Shown in pieces: positions 8,737-15,891 of a stretch of 64,000 nt of DNA. How positions within the stretch are numbered: the stretch's first letter is position 1; each line of letters begins with the position of its first letter. The stretch lies in NCBI RefSeq assembly GCF_036226745.1, contig NZ_CP109013.1, positions 186,001 to 250,000 of the forward strand, given 5' to 3'. The notes below the pieces were generated by a model. It was not told the DNA's origin. It did no database searches and was given only the letters and a program-made list of their open reading frames with translations. This DNA is from Streptomyces sp. NBC_00683. GTDB lineage: Bacteria; Actinomycetota; Actinomycetes; Streptomycetales; Streptomycetaceae. The position numbers and the translations under genes were made by a program.

Positions 8737-9851
8737 CCGACGTGACTGACGTGACTGACGTTGCGCACGAAGTGACCGCGCCGCTCGACCGCGTGCCCGA
8801 CCTGGACTTCGAGGCGTGGGCCTGCCCCGTACCGCTGCGCGACATCCCGTCCGTCGTGATGGGCCACGGGGGCGGGGGTGCGATGTCCGGCGAGCTGATC
8901 GAGCACCTGTTTCTGCCCGCGTACGGTGCCGCGGCCGCCGCCGACCTCGGCGACTCGGCCGTCCTGACGGTCGGGTCCGGTACCCGACTCGCCTTCTCCA
9001 CGGACTCGTTCGTGGTGAAGCCGATGTTCTTCCCGGGCGGATCGATCGGCGACCTGGCGGTGAACGGCACGGTCAACGACCTCGCCATGTCGGGGGCGAC
9101 TCCGCTGTTCCTGTCGACCGCCTTCATCCTCGCGGAGGGCACCGCCCTGAGCGACCTCGGCCGGATCGCCCAGGACGTGGGCCGGGCCGCGGAAGCCGCC
9201 GGTGTACGGCTGGTCACCGGGGACACCAAGGTCGTGGAGCGCGCCAGCGGTGACGGCGTCTACCTCAACACCTCGGGCATCGGCGTGGTCCCGCCCGGTG
9301 TCGACATCCACGCCCGCCGGGCGCGGCCCGGTGACGCCGTGCTCGTCAGCGGCGACATCGGCGTGCACGGGGTGGCTGTGATGAGCTGCCGGGAAGGCCT
9401 GGAGTTCGGTACGACGGTCGAGAGCGACACCGCCGCGCTGCACGGTCTGGTCACCGCCATGCTCGCCACCGGGAGCGACCTCCATGTGCTCCGGGACCCC
9501 ACGCGCGGCGGTGTATCGGCCTCGCTCAACGAGATCGCCCGTGCCTCGGACGTGGGCGTCGAGCTGGTCGAGCGGCTGCTTCCCGTGCCGCCGACGGTGC
9601 GCGACGCGTGCAGCCTGCTCGGGCTCGACCCGCTCCAGGTGGCCAACGAGGGCAAGCTGATCGCGATCGTCCCGGCCGAGGACGCGGACCGGGTGCTGGA
9701 GGCGATGCGGGCCCATCCCCTGGGTCGGTCCGCGTGCCGGATCGGCAGTTGCGTGCCGGACCACGCGGGGATGGTCGTCGCGAGGACGGGGCTGGGCGGG
9801 AGCCGGGTCATCGGGCTGCCGATCGGCGAACAACTACCGAGGATCTGCTGA
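8733..9851 (+). CDS. hypE: HypE, thiocarbamate dehydratase for hydrogenase maturation
   Basis: 372 residues from GTG 8733, the overlap with the hypD stop deciding the start. The family's C-terminal PRIC is present; its cysteine is carbamoylated by HypF and dehydrated to cyanide. GHGGGGAM (near residue 45) and the TDSFVV and GDTKVVE segments form the ATP site of the PurM-like fold. The N-terminus has an unusual low-complexity run TDVTDVTDV caused by a tandem 9-base repeat and is probably a flexible extension. The next gene starts immediately after the stop. Confidence 0.96.
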   Translation: MTDVTDVTDVAHEVTAPLDRVPDLDFEAWACPVPLRDIPSVVMGHGGGGAMSGELIEHLFLPAYGAAAAADLGDSAVLTVGSGTRLAFSTDSFVVKPMFFPGGSIGDLAVNGTVNDLAMSGATPLFLSTAFILAEGTALSDLGRIAQDVGRAAEAAGVRLVTGDTKVVERASGDGVYLNTSGIGVVPPGVDIHARRARPGDAVLVSGDIGVHGVAVMSCREGLEFGTTVESDTAALHGLVTAMLATGSDLHVLRDPTRGGVSASLNEIARASDVGVELVERLLPVPPTVRDACSLLGLDPLQVANEGKLIAIVPAEDADRVLEAMRAHPLGRSACRIGSCVPDHAGMVVARTGLGGSRVIGLPIGEQLPRIC

Positions 9852-10574
9852 GTGAGTGCCGAAGGCGCCCTGCTGTTCGCGCGATACGCCTACCCGCCCA
9901 ACGAACTCGGCTACTGCGGGCCCGCCGACGCGGCGGCGCTCCTGCGCCGGGAGGCGACCGACGACATCGAGCGGCGGGCCCGGCAGTTCGAGGGGGCCTG
10001 GTGCTATCTCCAGTTCCTCGCCGAGACGGCCGGGCTCGCGGACCCGCTCGACGTGCGGGTGGTCGAGGCCTACTGGATCGGCAACGAGCTCCTGGACCTG
10101 GCCGATCCCGCTGCCCTGGTGGAGCGCATGACCGACCGGTTCCGTGGGCAGCCGGCCGGCACCTGGCGCGAGGCCGGGGACCGGGCGCTGGCCCATCACA
10201 GCTTCCAGGTGTTCGAGGTGTACCCATGGGCGTCGATGCTGAGGTCGAGCGGGCATCCGACAGCCCTGTCCGTACTGGACCAGTGCCGCATCCGCACCGG
10301 AGTGGTGGTCGATGCCGACAGCGACGTGGCGACCGTGCGGTCACGCCCGCTGTGCTGGGAGGGCACGGGCCTGACCGACGGCGCGTGGCGGGAGGAGACC
10401 GTCCGCTGCTCGGCCGGTGGGAGGACACTGATCGACGGGCTCTCCCCCGGTGACCGGGTGGCACTGCACTGGGACTGGGTGTGCGATGTACTCACCGATG
10501 AGCAGGCTCGGCGCATCGAGGACCTCGAGGAGCACCGACGCGTCGAGCTGGGTCTGCTCGTCCCTACGCGCTGA
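9852..10574 (+). CDS. DUF6390-family protein, end of hydrogenase operon
   Basis: 240 residues from a GTG that follows the hypE stop directly. Soluble, rich in tryptophan and acidic residues, with no signal peptide. The N-terminus (FARYAYPPNELGYCGP) and an internal HHSFQVFEVYPW segment look conserved-type and resemble DUF6390, a family I know from actinobacterial hyp operons. The HHSF segment and nearby cysteine could bind metal, but nothing proves it. This is the last gene before a perfect 13-bp hairpin, so it probably belongs to the hydrogenase transcript. Function unknown. Confidence 0.75.
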   Translation: MSAEGALLFARYAYPPNELGYCGPADAAALLRREATDDIERRARQFEGAWCYLQFLAETAGLADPLDVRVVEAYWIGNELLDLADPAALVERMTDRFRGQPAGTWREAGDRALAHHSFQVFEVYPWASMLRSSGHPTALSVLDQCRIRTGVVVDADSDVATVRSRPLCWEGTGLTDGAWREETVRCSAGGRTLIDGLSPGDRVALHWDWVCDVLTDEQARRIEDLEEHRRVELGLLVPTR

Positions 10575-10578
10575 ATTC

Positions 10579-10619
10579 CGTGTGTGGGAGCGGGCGGGAC
10601 GAACCGGCTCCCACACACG
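10579..10619 (+). terminator. Strong stem-loop terminator of the hydrogenase operon
   Basis: A perfect 13-bp stem, CGTGTGTGGGAGC at 10579-10591 pairing with GCTCCCACACACG at 10607-10619, with a 15-base loop. It starts five bases after the DUF6390 stop. No U-tract follows, which is usual for actinobacterial terminators. Confidence 0.8.
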
Positions 10620-10676
10620 CAACCGCAGCAGATTCTGCGGCGGGGCAAGGACCTGCCGGCTTTCGGCCGTGGAACG

Positions 10677-10712
10677 GTGGCCTCTCCCACCTGAAAGGGA
10701 GCGAGAGGCCAC
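10677..10712 (-). terminator. Stem-loop downstream of the DUF6381 gene
   Basis: A perfect 10-bp stem, GTGGCCTCTC at 10677-10686 with GAGAGGCCAC at 10703-10712. It lies 22 bases past the stop of the minus-strand gene at 10734 and faces the hydrogenase terminator, so the two convergent units each have a hairpin. Confidence 0.6.
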
Positions 10713-10733
10713 GGAACCTGTCGGCGGGCGTCC

Positions 10734-10925
10734 CTAGATCGTGGGGTAGATGTCCCCGCTTGCCATGCCGCTCTCCTGCTCGCTCTGGGACCTGAGCCGA
10801 CGAGCCTTGTCCTGGAGGCGCTTACGCTCGTCGGGGTCTTTGGCACTCTTTGCGGCCTCCTCCATCTCCTGGGCCTTTGCACGCATCTGGTGGATATGGT
10901 TGGCGGATTCGCCTGCAGTGCTCAT
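10734..10925 (-). CDS. DUF6381-like small coiled-coil protein
   Basis: 63 residues, start ATG at 10925, preceded by the ribosome site AGGGAG (spacing 6). The product is almost entirely one charged helix (QMRAKAQEMEEAAK and the PDERKRLQDKARRL segment), followed by a short tail SGMASGDIYPTI. It matches the small DUF6381 family common in Streptomyces as I remember it. Function unknown. A longer frame upstream to 10988 lacks a plausible ribosome site. Confidence 0.8.
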   Translation of the reverse strand: MSTAGESANHIHQMRAKAQEMEEAAKSAKDPDERKRLQDKARRLRSQSEQESGMASGDIYPTI

Positions 10926-11058
10926 GGTCACTCCCTGGGTGACGGGTGATGGCCACCTCAGCGAAACAGTGTGTCGTCGCCACTGCATCTCGAAACGTCA
11001 CTCACGGTCATCCGCTCCTCCGGTGATTCGGACGTGCGGACCCGCCCCACGACAGGGC

Positions 11059-11092
11059 GGAAGCCCACCGTCGGGGGAAGCCCACCGTCGGG
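11059..11092. repeat. Perfect 17-bp tandem duplication
   Basis: GGAAGCCCACCGTCGGG occurs at 11059-11075 and again directly at 11076-11092. It lies in the leader region between the divergent DUF6381 gene and the aminotransferase fusion. Confidence 0.9.
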
Positions 11093-11110
11093 ACCCGCCG
11101 CGTTCCAGCC

Positions 11111-11134
11111 ACTCAGGTACTCAGGTACTCAGGT
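11111..11134. repeat. Three tandem copies of ACTCAGGT
   Basis: The 8-mer ACTCAGGT is repeated three times without a gap, 71-94 bases before the start at 11205. It may be slippage or a cluster of activator half-sites. Confidence 0.9.
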
Positions 11135-11204
11135 ACGCCTACTCATGTGCGGTCGCACGTCAGCACCAAGGATGTCCGCATAACGCGAACCGAAAGAGGC
11201 ATTC

Positions 11205-12986
11205 ATGAGTCGCGACCTGCAGATACGAGTTGCCGATCCCGAGGACCTGGTCTGGATCCACGAGTTGAGGCACCGTGTGTACGCCCAGGAGCTCGGTCAG
11301 CACGCACCGCGCCCGGACCGACAGCTGCACGACGCGCTGGACGGCGACAACGTCTACCTCGTCGCGGCCCGAGGGCCGGTCCGCATGGGCTTCGTCAGCC
11401 TGACCCCGCCCTGGCTGGGCCGCTACGGCCTCGACAAGTACCTGACCCGCGACGAACTGCCGCTGCTGTCCGAGGGCGGAGTCTTCGAGGTACGCATCCT
11501 CACCGTGGAGCCGCGCTGGCGCAGCACCGCGGTGGCACCGCTGCTGATGTACGCGGCCCTGCGCTGGATCTCCTCCCGGGGAGGACGCACGGTAGTGGCG
11601 ATGGGCCGCACCGAACTGCTCAGCATGTACCTGACGGTCGGCCTGAAGCCCTTCGGGCACACCGTCCGCAGTGGTGCGGTGACCTTCGAGGTGCTGACGG
11701 GCGAGGTGGCCGGGCTGACGCAGCTCGCCACCACCCGGTTCCGCACCGCCCTGGAGCGGTTCCGCTCCGTCGTGGACTGGCAGTTGGACATGGAATGGGC
11801 TCCTGGGCCGGACGGATGTGAACATGGCGGCGCCTCCTTCACCGCCATTGGAGCGGACTTCCGCACCCTGCACCGGCGCGACGAGGTCGTTGCTGCCGAT
11901 GTGCTGGACGCCTGGTTCCCGCCCGCTCCCGGGGTACGCGCGGCGCTCGCCGAAGACCCGGCCTGGTCCGCCCGGACCTCGCCTCCCACCGGCGCCGAGG
12001 GTCTCCTGTCGGAACTCGCCGAAGCCCGGGCGCTGCCCGTGGAGACGCTCGTGGCCGGAGCCGGCTCGTCGGACCTGATCTTCCGGGCGTTCGGCCGCTG
12101 GCTGACTCCGGAGAGCAGGGTGCTGCTGCTGGACCCCGGGTACGGCGAGTACGCCTATGTCACCGAGCGCGTGATCGGTTGCAGGGTGGACCGCTTCCGC
12201 CTGCACCGGAAGGACGGGTGGCGGATCGACGTCGCCCGGCTGGCCTCCGTCGTCGGGGCGGGTCGTTACGACCTGGTGGTCGTGGTCAACCCGAACAACC
12301 CGACCGGTCGCCACGCACCCGCAGCCGAACTGCGCACCCTGATCGAGGCCGCCCCGGCCCGCACCCGCTGGTGGATCGACGAGGCGTATCTCGGCTACGT
12401 GGACCTGGCCGAGTCGCTCGCCCCGCTGGCCGCGGTGGACCCGCGGGTCGTGGTCTGCACCTCGCTGTCCAAGATGTACGCGCTGTCCGGCGTGCGTGCC
12501 GCCTACCTGGTGGCCGAACCCGCCACGGCCGCACTGCTGCGCCGGTGGACGCCGCCCTGGGCGGTCGGCCTTCCCGCGCAACTCGCCGCGGTGGCCACCC
12601 TGCGGGACCCCGCGTACTACCGCGCCTGCTGGCTCCGCACCCACGCCCTGCGCCGTCAGCTGGCCGCCGACCTCGCCCAGGTGGACGACACCGTCGTGGT
12701 CGAGGAGGGCGTCGCCAACTTCCTCAACATCACGCTGCCGTACGACGGACCGAGCGCTGCCCGCCTGGTGCGGGAGTGCCGCCGGCACGACGTCTACCTG
12801 CGCGACCTGTCGCCTCTGTCGCCGCAGTACGAAGGTCGCACCGTACGCGTCGCGGTCAGGGACACGGCGGAGAACGCACGCATCGTGGCGGCGTACGAAG
12901 CCGCGATGGAAACGCTGCGACCCAGCTCCCTGTCGCGGCGGGCCCCTGGACTCCCGGTTCACGCCGCCGCCGGGTACGCCCGGTGA
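11205..12986 (+). CDS. Fusion of a GNAT/LuxI-like acyltransferase with a HisC-like PLP aminotransferase
   Basis: 593 residues from ATG 11205. Residues 1-185 have the acyltransferase fold: the LRHRVYAQELGQ segment resembles LuxI/FeeM-type acyl synthases as much as ordinary GNAT enzymes, and EVRILTVEPRWRST is the beta4-loop region that holds the acyl donor. Residues about 215-575 are a class I/II aminotransferase. AGAGSSDLI begins the cofactor site, VVNPNNPTGR is the conserved NP turn, DEAYLGY holds the PLP aspartate/tyrosine, and SLSKMYALSG supplies the Schiff-base lysine near residue 423. The closest broad relative is histidinol-phosphate aminotransferase. The stop overlaps a CdsA-like gene (GTGA). 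One chain could transaminate and N-acylate the same amino compound, which is inference. Confidence 0.85.
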   Translation: MSRDLQIRVADPEDLVWIHELRHRVYAQELGQHAPRPDRQLHDALDGDNVYLVAARGPVRMGFVSLTPPWLGRYGLDKYLTRDELPLLSEGGVFEVRILTVEPRWRSTAVAPLLMYAALRWISSRGGRTVVAMGRTELLSMYLTVGLKPFGHTVRSGAVTFEVLTGEVAGLTQLATTRFRTALERFRSVVDWQLDMEWAPGPDGCEHGGASFTAIGADFRTLHRRDEVVAADVLDAWFPPAPGVRAALAEDPAWSARTSPPTGAEGLLSELAEARALPVETLVAGAGSSDLIFRAFGRWLTPESRVLLLDPGYGEYAYVTERVIGCRVDRFRLHRKDGWRIDVARLASVVGAGRYDLVVVVNPNNPTGRHAPAAELRTLIEAAPARTRWWIDEAYLGYVDLAESLAPLAAVDPRVVVCTSLSKMYALSGVRAAYLVAEPATAALLRRWTPPWAVGLPAQLAAVATLRDPAYYRACWLRTHALRRQLAADLAQVDDTVVVEEGVANFLNITLPYDGPSAARLVRECRRHDVYLRDLSPLSPQYEGRTVRVAVRDTAENARIVAAYEAAMETLRPSSLSRRAPGLPVHAAAGYAR

Positions 12987-13786
12987 CCTCCGTCGCCTCC
13001 CTCGCGCCCTTCCTCGGTGGGGCCCTGACCGTCGGCGGGATCGCCGCGGCACTCTCCGGCCGCCGTGAACTGCTGGTCCGGTGGTGCTGCTGGGCGGTCG
13101 GAGTGCCCCTGGTCGCCGGTGCGTTCTGGTGGGGCACCCCGGGGGTGACGGTTCTCGCCCTTGCGGTCGGAGTGGTCGCGGCGCTGGAGTTCGGCGGGCT
13201 GATGCGCCTCTCCCGGCCGGACCGGGCCGTACTGGCCGCCGCCGTCTCCGGCGTCGTGCTGACCTCCTGGCTGGCGCCCGGGCAGGAGGTGCGGGCGGTG
13301 GCGGTCGGCGCCCTGGCCATCGCCGCGGTCCCGCTGCTGGCCGGTGACTCCACCCACGGTCTGCGTCGGCTCGGGGCCGGTCTGCTCGGGCTGGTCTGGC
13401 TGAGCGTGCTCGCCGCCCTGGCGCCGCTCGGCACGACCGCGCTCGCCCTGTTCGTCGCCGTATCGGTGGGTGACATCGTCGCGTACTTCACGGGTCAACG
13501 GCTGGGCGGGCCACGGCTGTCGCCGCTCTCCCCGGCCAAGCGGTGGAGCGGAACCCTGGCCGGCTCCGCGGCCGCCCTCGGCGTGCTCGCCGCCCTGTCC
13601 GTGCTGAGCTGGCCGACGGCGGTCGCGGTGGCGGTCGGCGCACCGGCGGGAGACCTACTCGAGTCCATGGTCAAACGAGGAGCGCGGGCGAAGGACTCCG
13701 CCCACTGGCTGGCCGGCTCCGGGGGCCTGCTCGACCGGATCGACTCACTCCTCCTCGCCCTGGCCGTCCTGCTCCTCCTGCGCTGA
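12983..13786 (+). CDS. Phosphatidate cytidylyltransferase-like membrane protein (CdsA family)
   Basis: 267 residues from GTG 12983, chosen because it overlaps the previous stop by four bases. There are about seven hydrophobic helices. The C-terminal CDP-diglyceride synthetase signature is recognisable: SMVKRGARAKDSAHW then GGLLDRIDS. The conserved histidine of the HGG segment is replaced by Ser (GSGG) and the preceding Pro by Ala, so substrate or efficiency may differ. Housekeeping CdsA activates phosphatidate with CTP. Tight coupling to an acyltransferase/aminotransferase suggests that this paralogue activates another lipid or alcohol phosphate for a specialised product. Confidence 0.82.
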   Translation: MTSVASLAPFLGGALTVGGIAAALSGRRELLVRWCCWAVGVPLVAGAFWWGTPGVTVLALAVGVVAALEFGGLMRLSRPDRAVLAAAVSGVVLTSWLAPGQEVRAVAVGALAIAAVPLLAGDSTHGLRRLGAGLLGLVWLSVLAALAPLGTTALALFVAVSVGDIVAYFTGQRLGGPRLSPLSPAKRWSGTLAGSAAALGVLAALSVLSWPTAVAVAVGAPAGDLLESMVKRGARAKDSAHWLAGSGGLLDRIDSLLLALAVLLLLR

Positions 13787-13945
13787 CTCAGGGACGCCAA
13801 GGCGCCGGGCCCGTCGGGAGTACGACCTCCTCGCCGGGTCCGCCACATCCGCCGAGACGGGCGACCGGGCCGGCGCGCCTCACTCGGACAAGTGGAGCGA
13901 TCCTCGCGCCTGGCTCTCGGAGGTCACCGCCTTGCTCGTGCCGCG

Positions 13946-14302
13946 CTAACTCCGTACGGCCAGCAGATGCCGCCAGCGGGGTTGTTCTGCGACAAGGCTG
14001 GTTGCGGCCAGCACCATCACCACGACGGCAGCCCACGCCGGCCAGGCCACCCAGGAGGAGATGACAGCCACCAGATAGTGGAGCAGTACCAGGGCGATGG
14101 TCACCGCGCCCGGGACGGGCACGAGGATCTTTTCCCTGTCCATCCCGTTGTCGCCCGGCGTAACAAAGACAGTGAGTGCGCCGAGCAGTAGGACCACCGA
14201 GACCACGGCGAGCAACACGGAGTGTGGGGCGAGGGCCCAGGGAGTGGCTACCCAGGCGGCGAGCATCGTGAGGAAGCGAAGTGGGTCCGCCAGACGTGTC
14301 AC
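13946..14302 (-). CDS. Small integral membrane protein, four helices, function unknown
   Basis: 118 residues, start ATG at 14302, minus strand. Hydrophobic segments at about residues 8-45 (two helices), 63-85 and 86-105. The loop TPGDNGMDREK and the basic C-terminus face the cytoplasm by the positive-inside rule. The layout is reminiscent of YrdB/DUF2568 proteins, but sequence support is weak. It stands alone, convergent with the cytidylyltransferase gene. Confidence 0.65.
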   Translation of the reverse strand: MTRLADPLRFLTMLAAWVATPWALAPHSVLLAVVSVVLLLGALTVFVTPGDNGMDREKILVPVPGAVTIALVLLHYLVAVISSWVAWPAWAAVVVMVLAATSLVAEQPRWRHLLAVRS

Positions 14303-14449
14303 GCGTCGACTTTCCCACAGCAGGTGAAGGTGCGGGTCGTTTCGGCAGATTCAGCGGTGCCCGGACGTACGGTCTCAGCTTCCAGGCAGCCCGGACAGCA
14401 GGGCGCACACAGGCCGCCCGACGGAGGTCGCTGATGCACTCATTACGAT

Positions 14450-14701
14450 GTGCCCGTGATCCCTGACATACCTGTCGGCACCCGTCGACTTCTCCTCGTC
14501 GCCTGCACCTTCACGGCCCTGACTGCTGGGGCTCTCGGCTGGTTCGCCGCACAGGACGTTCGTCCGAGCTGCACCTACGCGATGTTCACGCTGGGGAACG
14601 CGACGGAACAGCAGGAAGCTATTGATCGCGGTTACTGGCAAGCTGTCGCCTCCGGCAACTGCGCACCGCCTCACGCCCGCTGGCGTTTCTGGCTGGGCTG
14701 A
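14450..14701 (+). CDS. Hypothetical small secreted or anchored protein
   Basis: 83 residues from GTG 14450 (or GTG 14456). One N-terminal hydrophobic helix (LLLVACTFTALTAGALGWF) is followed by a short polar region with two cysteines and several aromatic residues. There is no clear ribosome site and codon bias is weaker than in neighbours, so the gene call is uncertain. A strong hairpin at 14763 follows. Confidence 0.45.
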   Translation: MPVIPDIPVGTRRLLLVACTFTALTAGALGWFAAQDVRPSCTYAMFTLGNATEQQEAIDRGYWQAVASGNCAPPHARWRFWLG

Positions 14702-14762
14702 CCTCCAGTCGCTGGAGAGGGATCGAGGAGCTGACTACCCACACGGAACAGGACACCCTGCC

Positions 14763-14789
14763 TTGCGTGAGCGAGCACCGCTCACGCAA
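14763..14789. terminator. Perfect 11-bp hairpin between convergent genes
   Basis: TTGCGTGAGCG (14763-14773) and CGCTCACGCAA (14779-14789) form a perfect stem with a five-base loop. It lies between the 14450 gene and the convergent DUF3592 gene and could serve both. Confidence 0.75.
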
Positions 14790-14831
14790 AGCCCTCGTCC
14801 GTAGTACCGGTGCAAGCGGCAGCGTCCGGCA

Positions 14832-15560
14832 TCAACGCCTTCCGGCCCGCAACTGATTCCGTATCGCGAGGGCCAGGACGAAAAGTGCCAGCAGCATAAA
14901 GACGACCATGCCCGTCACCAAACCGTCGATGCCACGTCCGTCGAGTTGCGAGGGAAGCCTGACGGTGGCAGGACGCACCGGATCGTAGACGACAGTCAGT
15001 CGGTCCCCCGGCTTCGAACCGACGGAGTCGCCTTCAAGATCCACGTTCGTATGTGCCGGCCCTGACTGTGTCTCGAACCGCACGTCGACATGCAGCGCTT
15101 CGTTGGCGTCCGACCACCCGGTGACCGCAACGACCGTGGCAGTGACCTCCTGGCCCCGGCTGCGCAGATGGTTCAGCGCTTGGTTCTCCTTCCAGGCATC
15201 CCAGCCCATGAAGCACACAGCAATCGTGCAAACGATGGCGAACATGCCGGCCCGCCGGACAGCGCGCCACTGAGCATCGTGCAGCCAAGATCGGTTCCCG
15301 CCACGCCGCAGATGAGCCAGGAACAGCACGGGGGTCGCATTCGTGCGGCACCAGCGGTCGATACGGGAAGTGGGGTGCCGCGACACCAGACGGCGCAGCA
15401 CCTTGAGGAGGGCGAGCGCACTCCCTATGCCGACGAACATCCAGAGAGTGTCGAACGGCCGAAAGACGAACCAGGCCAACAGGAACACCGCTACAAAGAC
15501 CGTCGACCAACCCAGGGCCGGGAACTCTCGCCCTGAATCGGGGGGCTTCACCTCGGCCAA
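14832..15560 (-). CDS. DUF3592-type membrane protein
   Basis: 242 residues if started at TTG 15560, which has GAAGGGAG at good spacing; the open frame extends to 15695 without a better start. Two hydrophobic helices lie near the N-terminus, another near residue 115, and one close to the C-terminus. Between the last two is the DUF3592 domain: GQEVTATVVAV at its start and KPGDRLTVVYDPVRP at its end. The family is of unknown function and common in actinomycetes and proteobacteria. It is a monocistronic gene with no obvious partner. Confidence 0.7.
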   Translation of the reverse strand: MAEVKPPDSGREFPALGWSTVFVAVFLLAWFVFRPFDTLWMFVGIGSALALLKVLRRLVSRHPTSRIDRWCRTNATPVLFLAHLRRGGNRSWLHDAQWRAVRRAGMFAIVCTIAVCFMGWDAWKENQALNHLRSRGQEVTATVVAVTGWSDANEALHVDVRFETQSGPAHTNVDLEGDSVGSKPGDRLTVVYDPVRPATVRLPSQLDGRGIDGLVTGMVVFMLLALFVLALAIRNQLRAGRR

Positions 15561-15891
15561 CGCCGTGCTCCCTTCACCGCCGCACTCGTCTTCAGAGACA
15601 GTCCGCAGCCGGGAACAGTTGCACGCTCGACGGCACGAGGACGGTGCGCGCTCCACGGGGCACGGGCTCGGCGGCCGCGTCTCCTGGCAGGGCACTGCGG
15701 CGGGCGCCTTCGTTGCCTCGGCCTTCCGGGAGGCCGAGACCGTCGAGGAGTGTGGCCGCTGGGCCCGGCGAGGCCATCAAGGCCTGCCAGGCCCGCGCAT
15801 TCGCGCACGCCGACCCGCCACACACACCTGGGCGCATGGCGCGGGACAGCCGGAGGCCTACCCTCCCTGTGCTGCGCCCTGGCTGTCTGCC
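15561..15891. other. No confident gene
   Basis: About 330 bases between the DUF3592 start and the GH3 stop. Several short open frames exist on both strands but none has a ribosome site with a recognisable product. It presumably holds the promoter of the DUF3592 gene and the 3' end of the GH3 transcript. Confidence 0.5.

Noticed and set aside
8742..8762. Short tandem GTGACTGAC repeats at the start of hypE
   Set aside because: Only two copies, read in frame as a short TDV run. Probably slippage, not a regulatory array or CRISPR.
11160..13052. A 630-codon antisense frame over the aminotransferase fusion
   Set aside because: The plus strand has intact PLP-enzyme and acyltransferase motifs; the antisense product is low complexity, rich in Arg, Gly and Gln.
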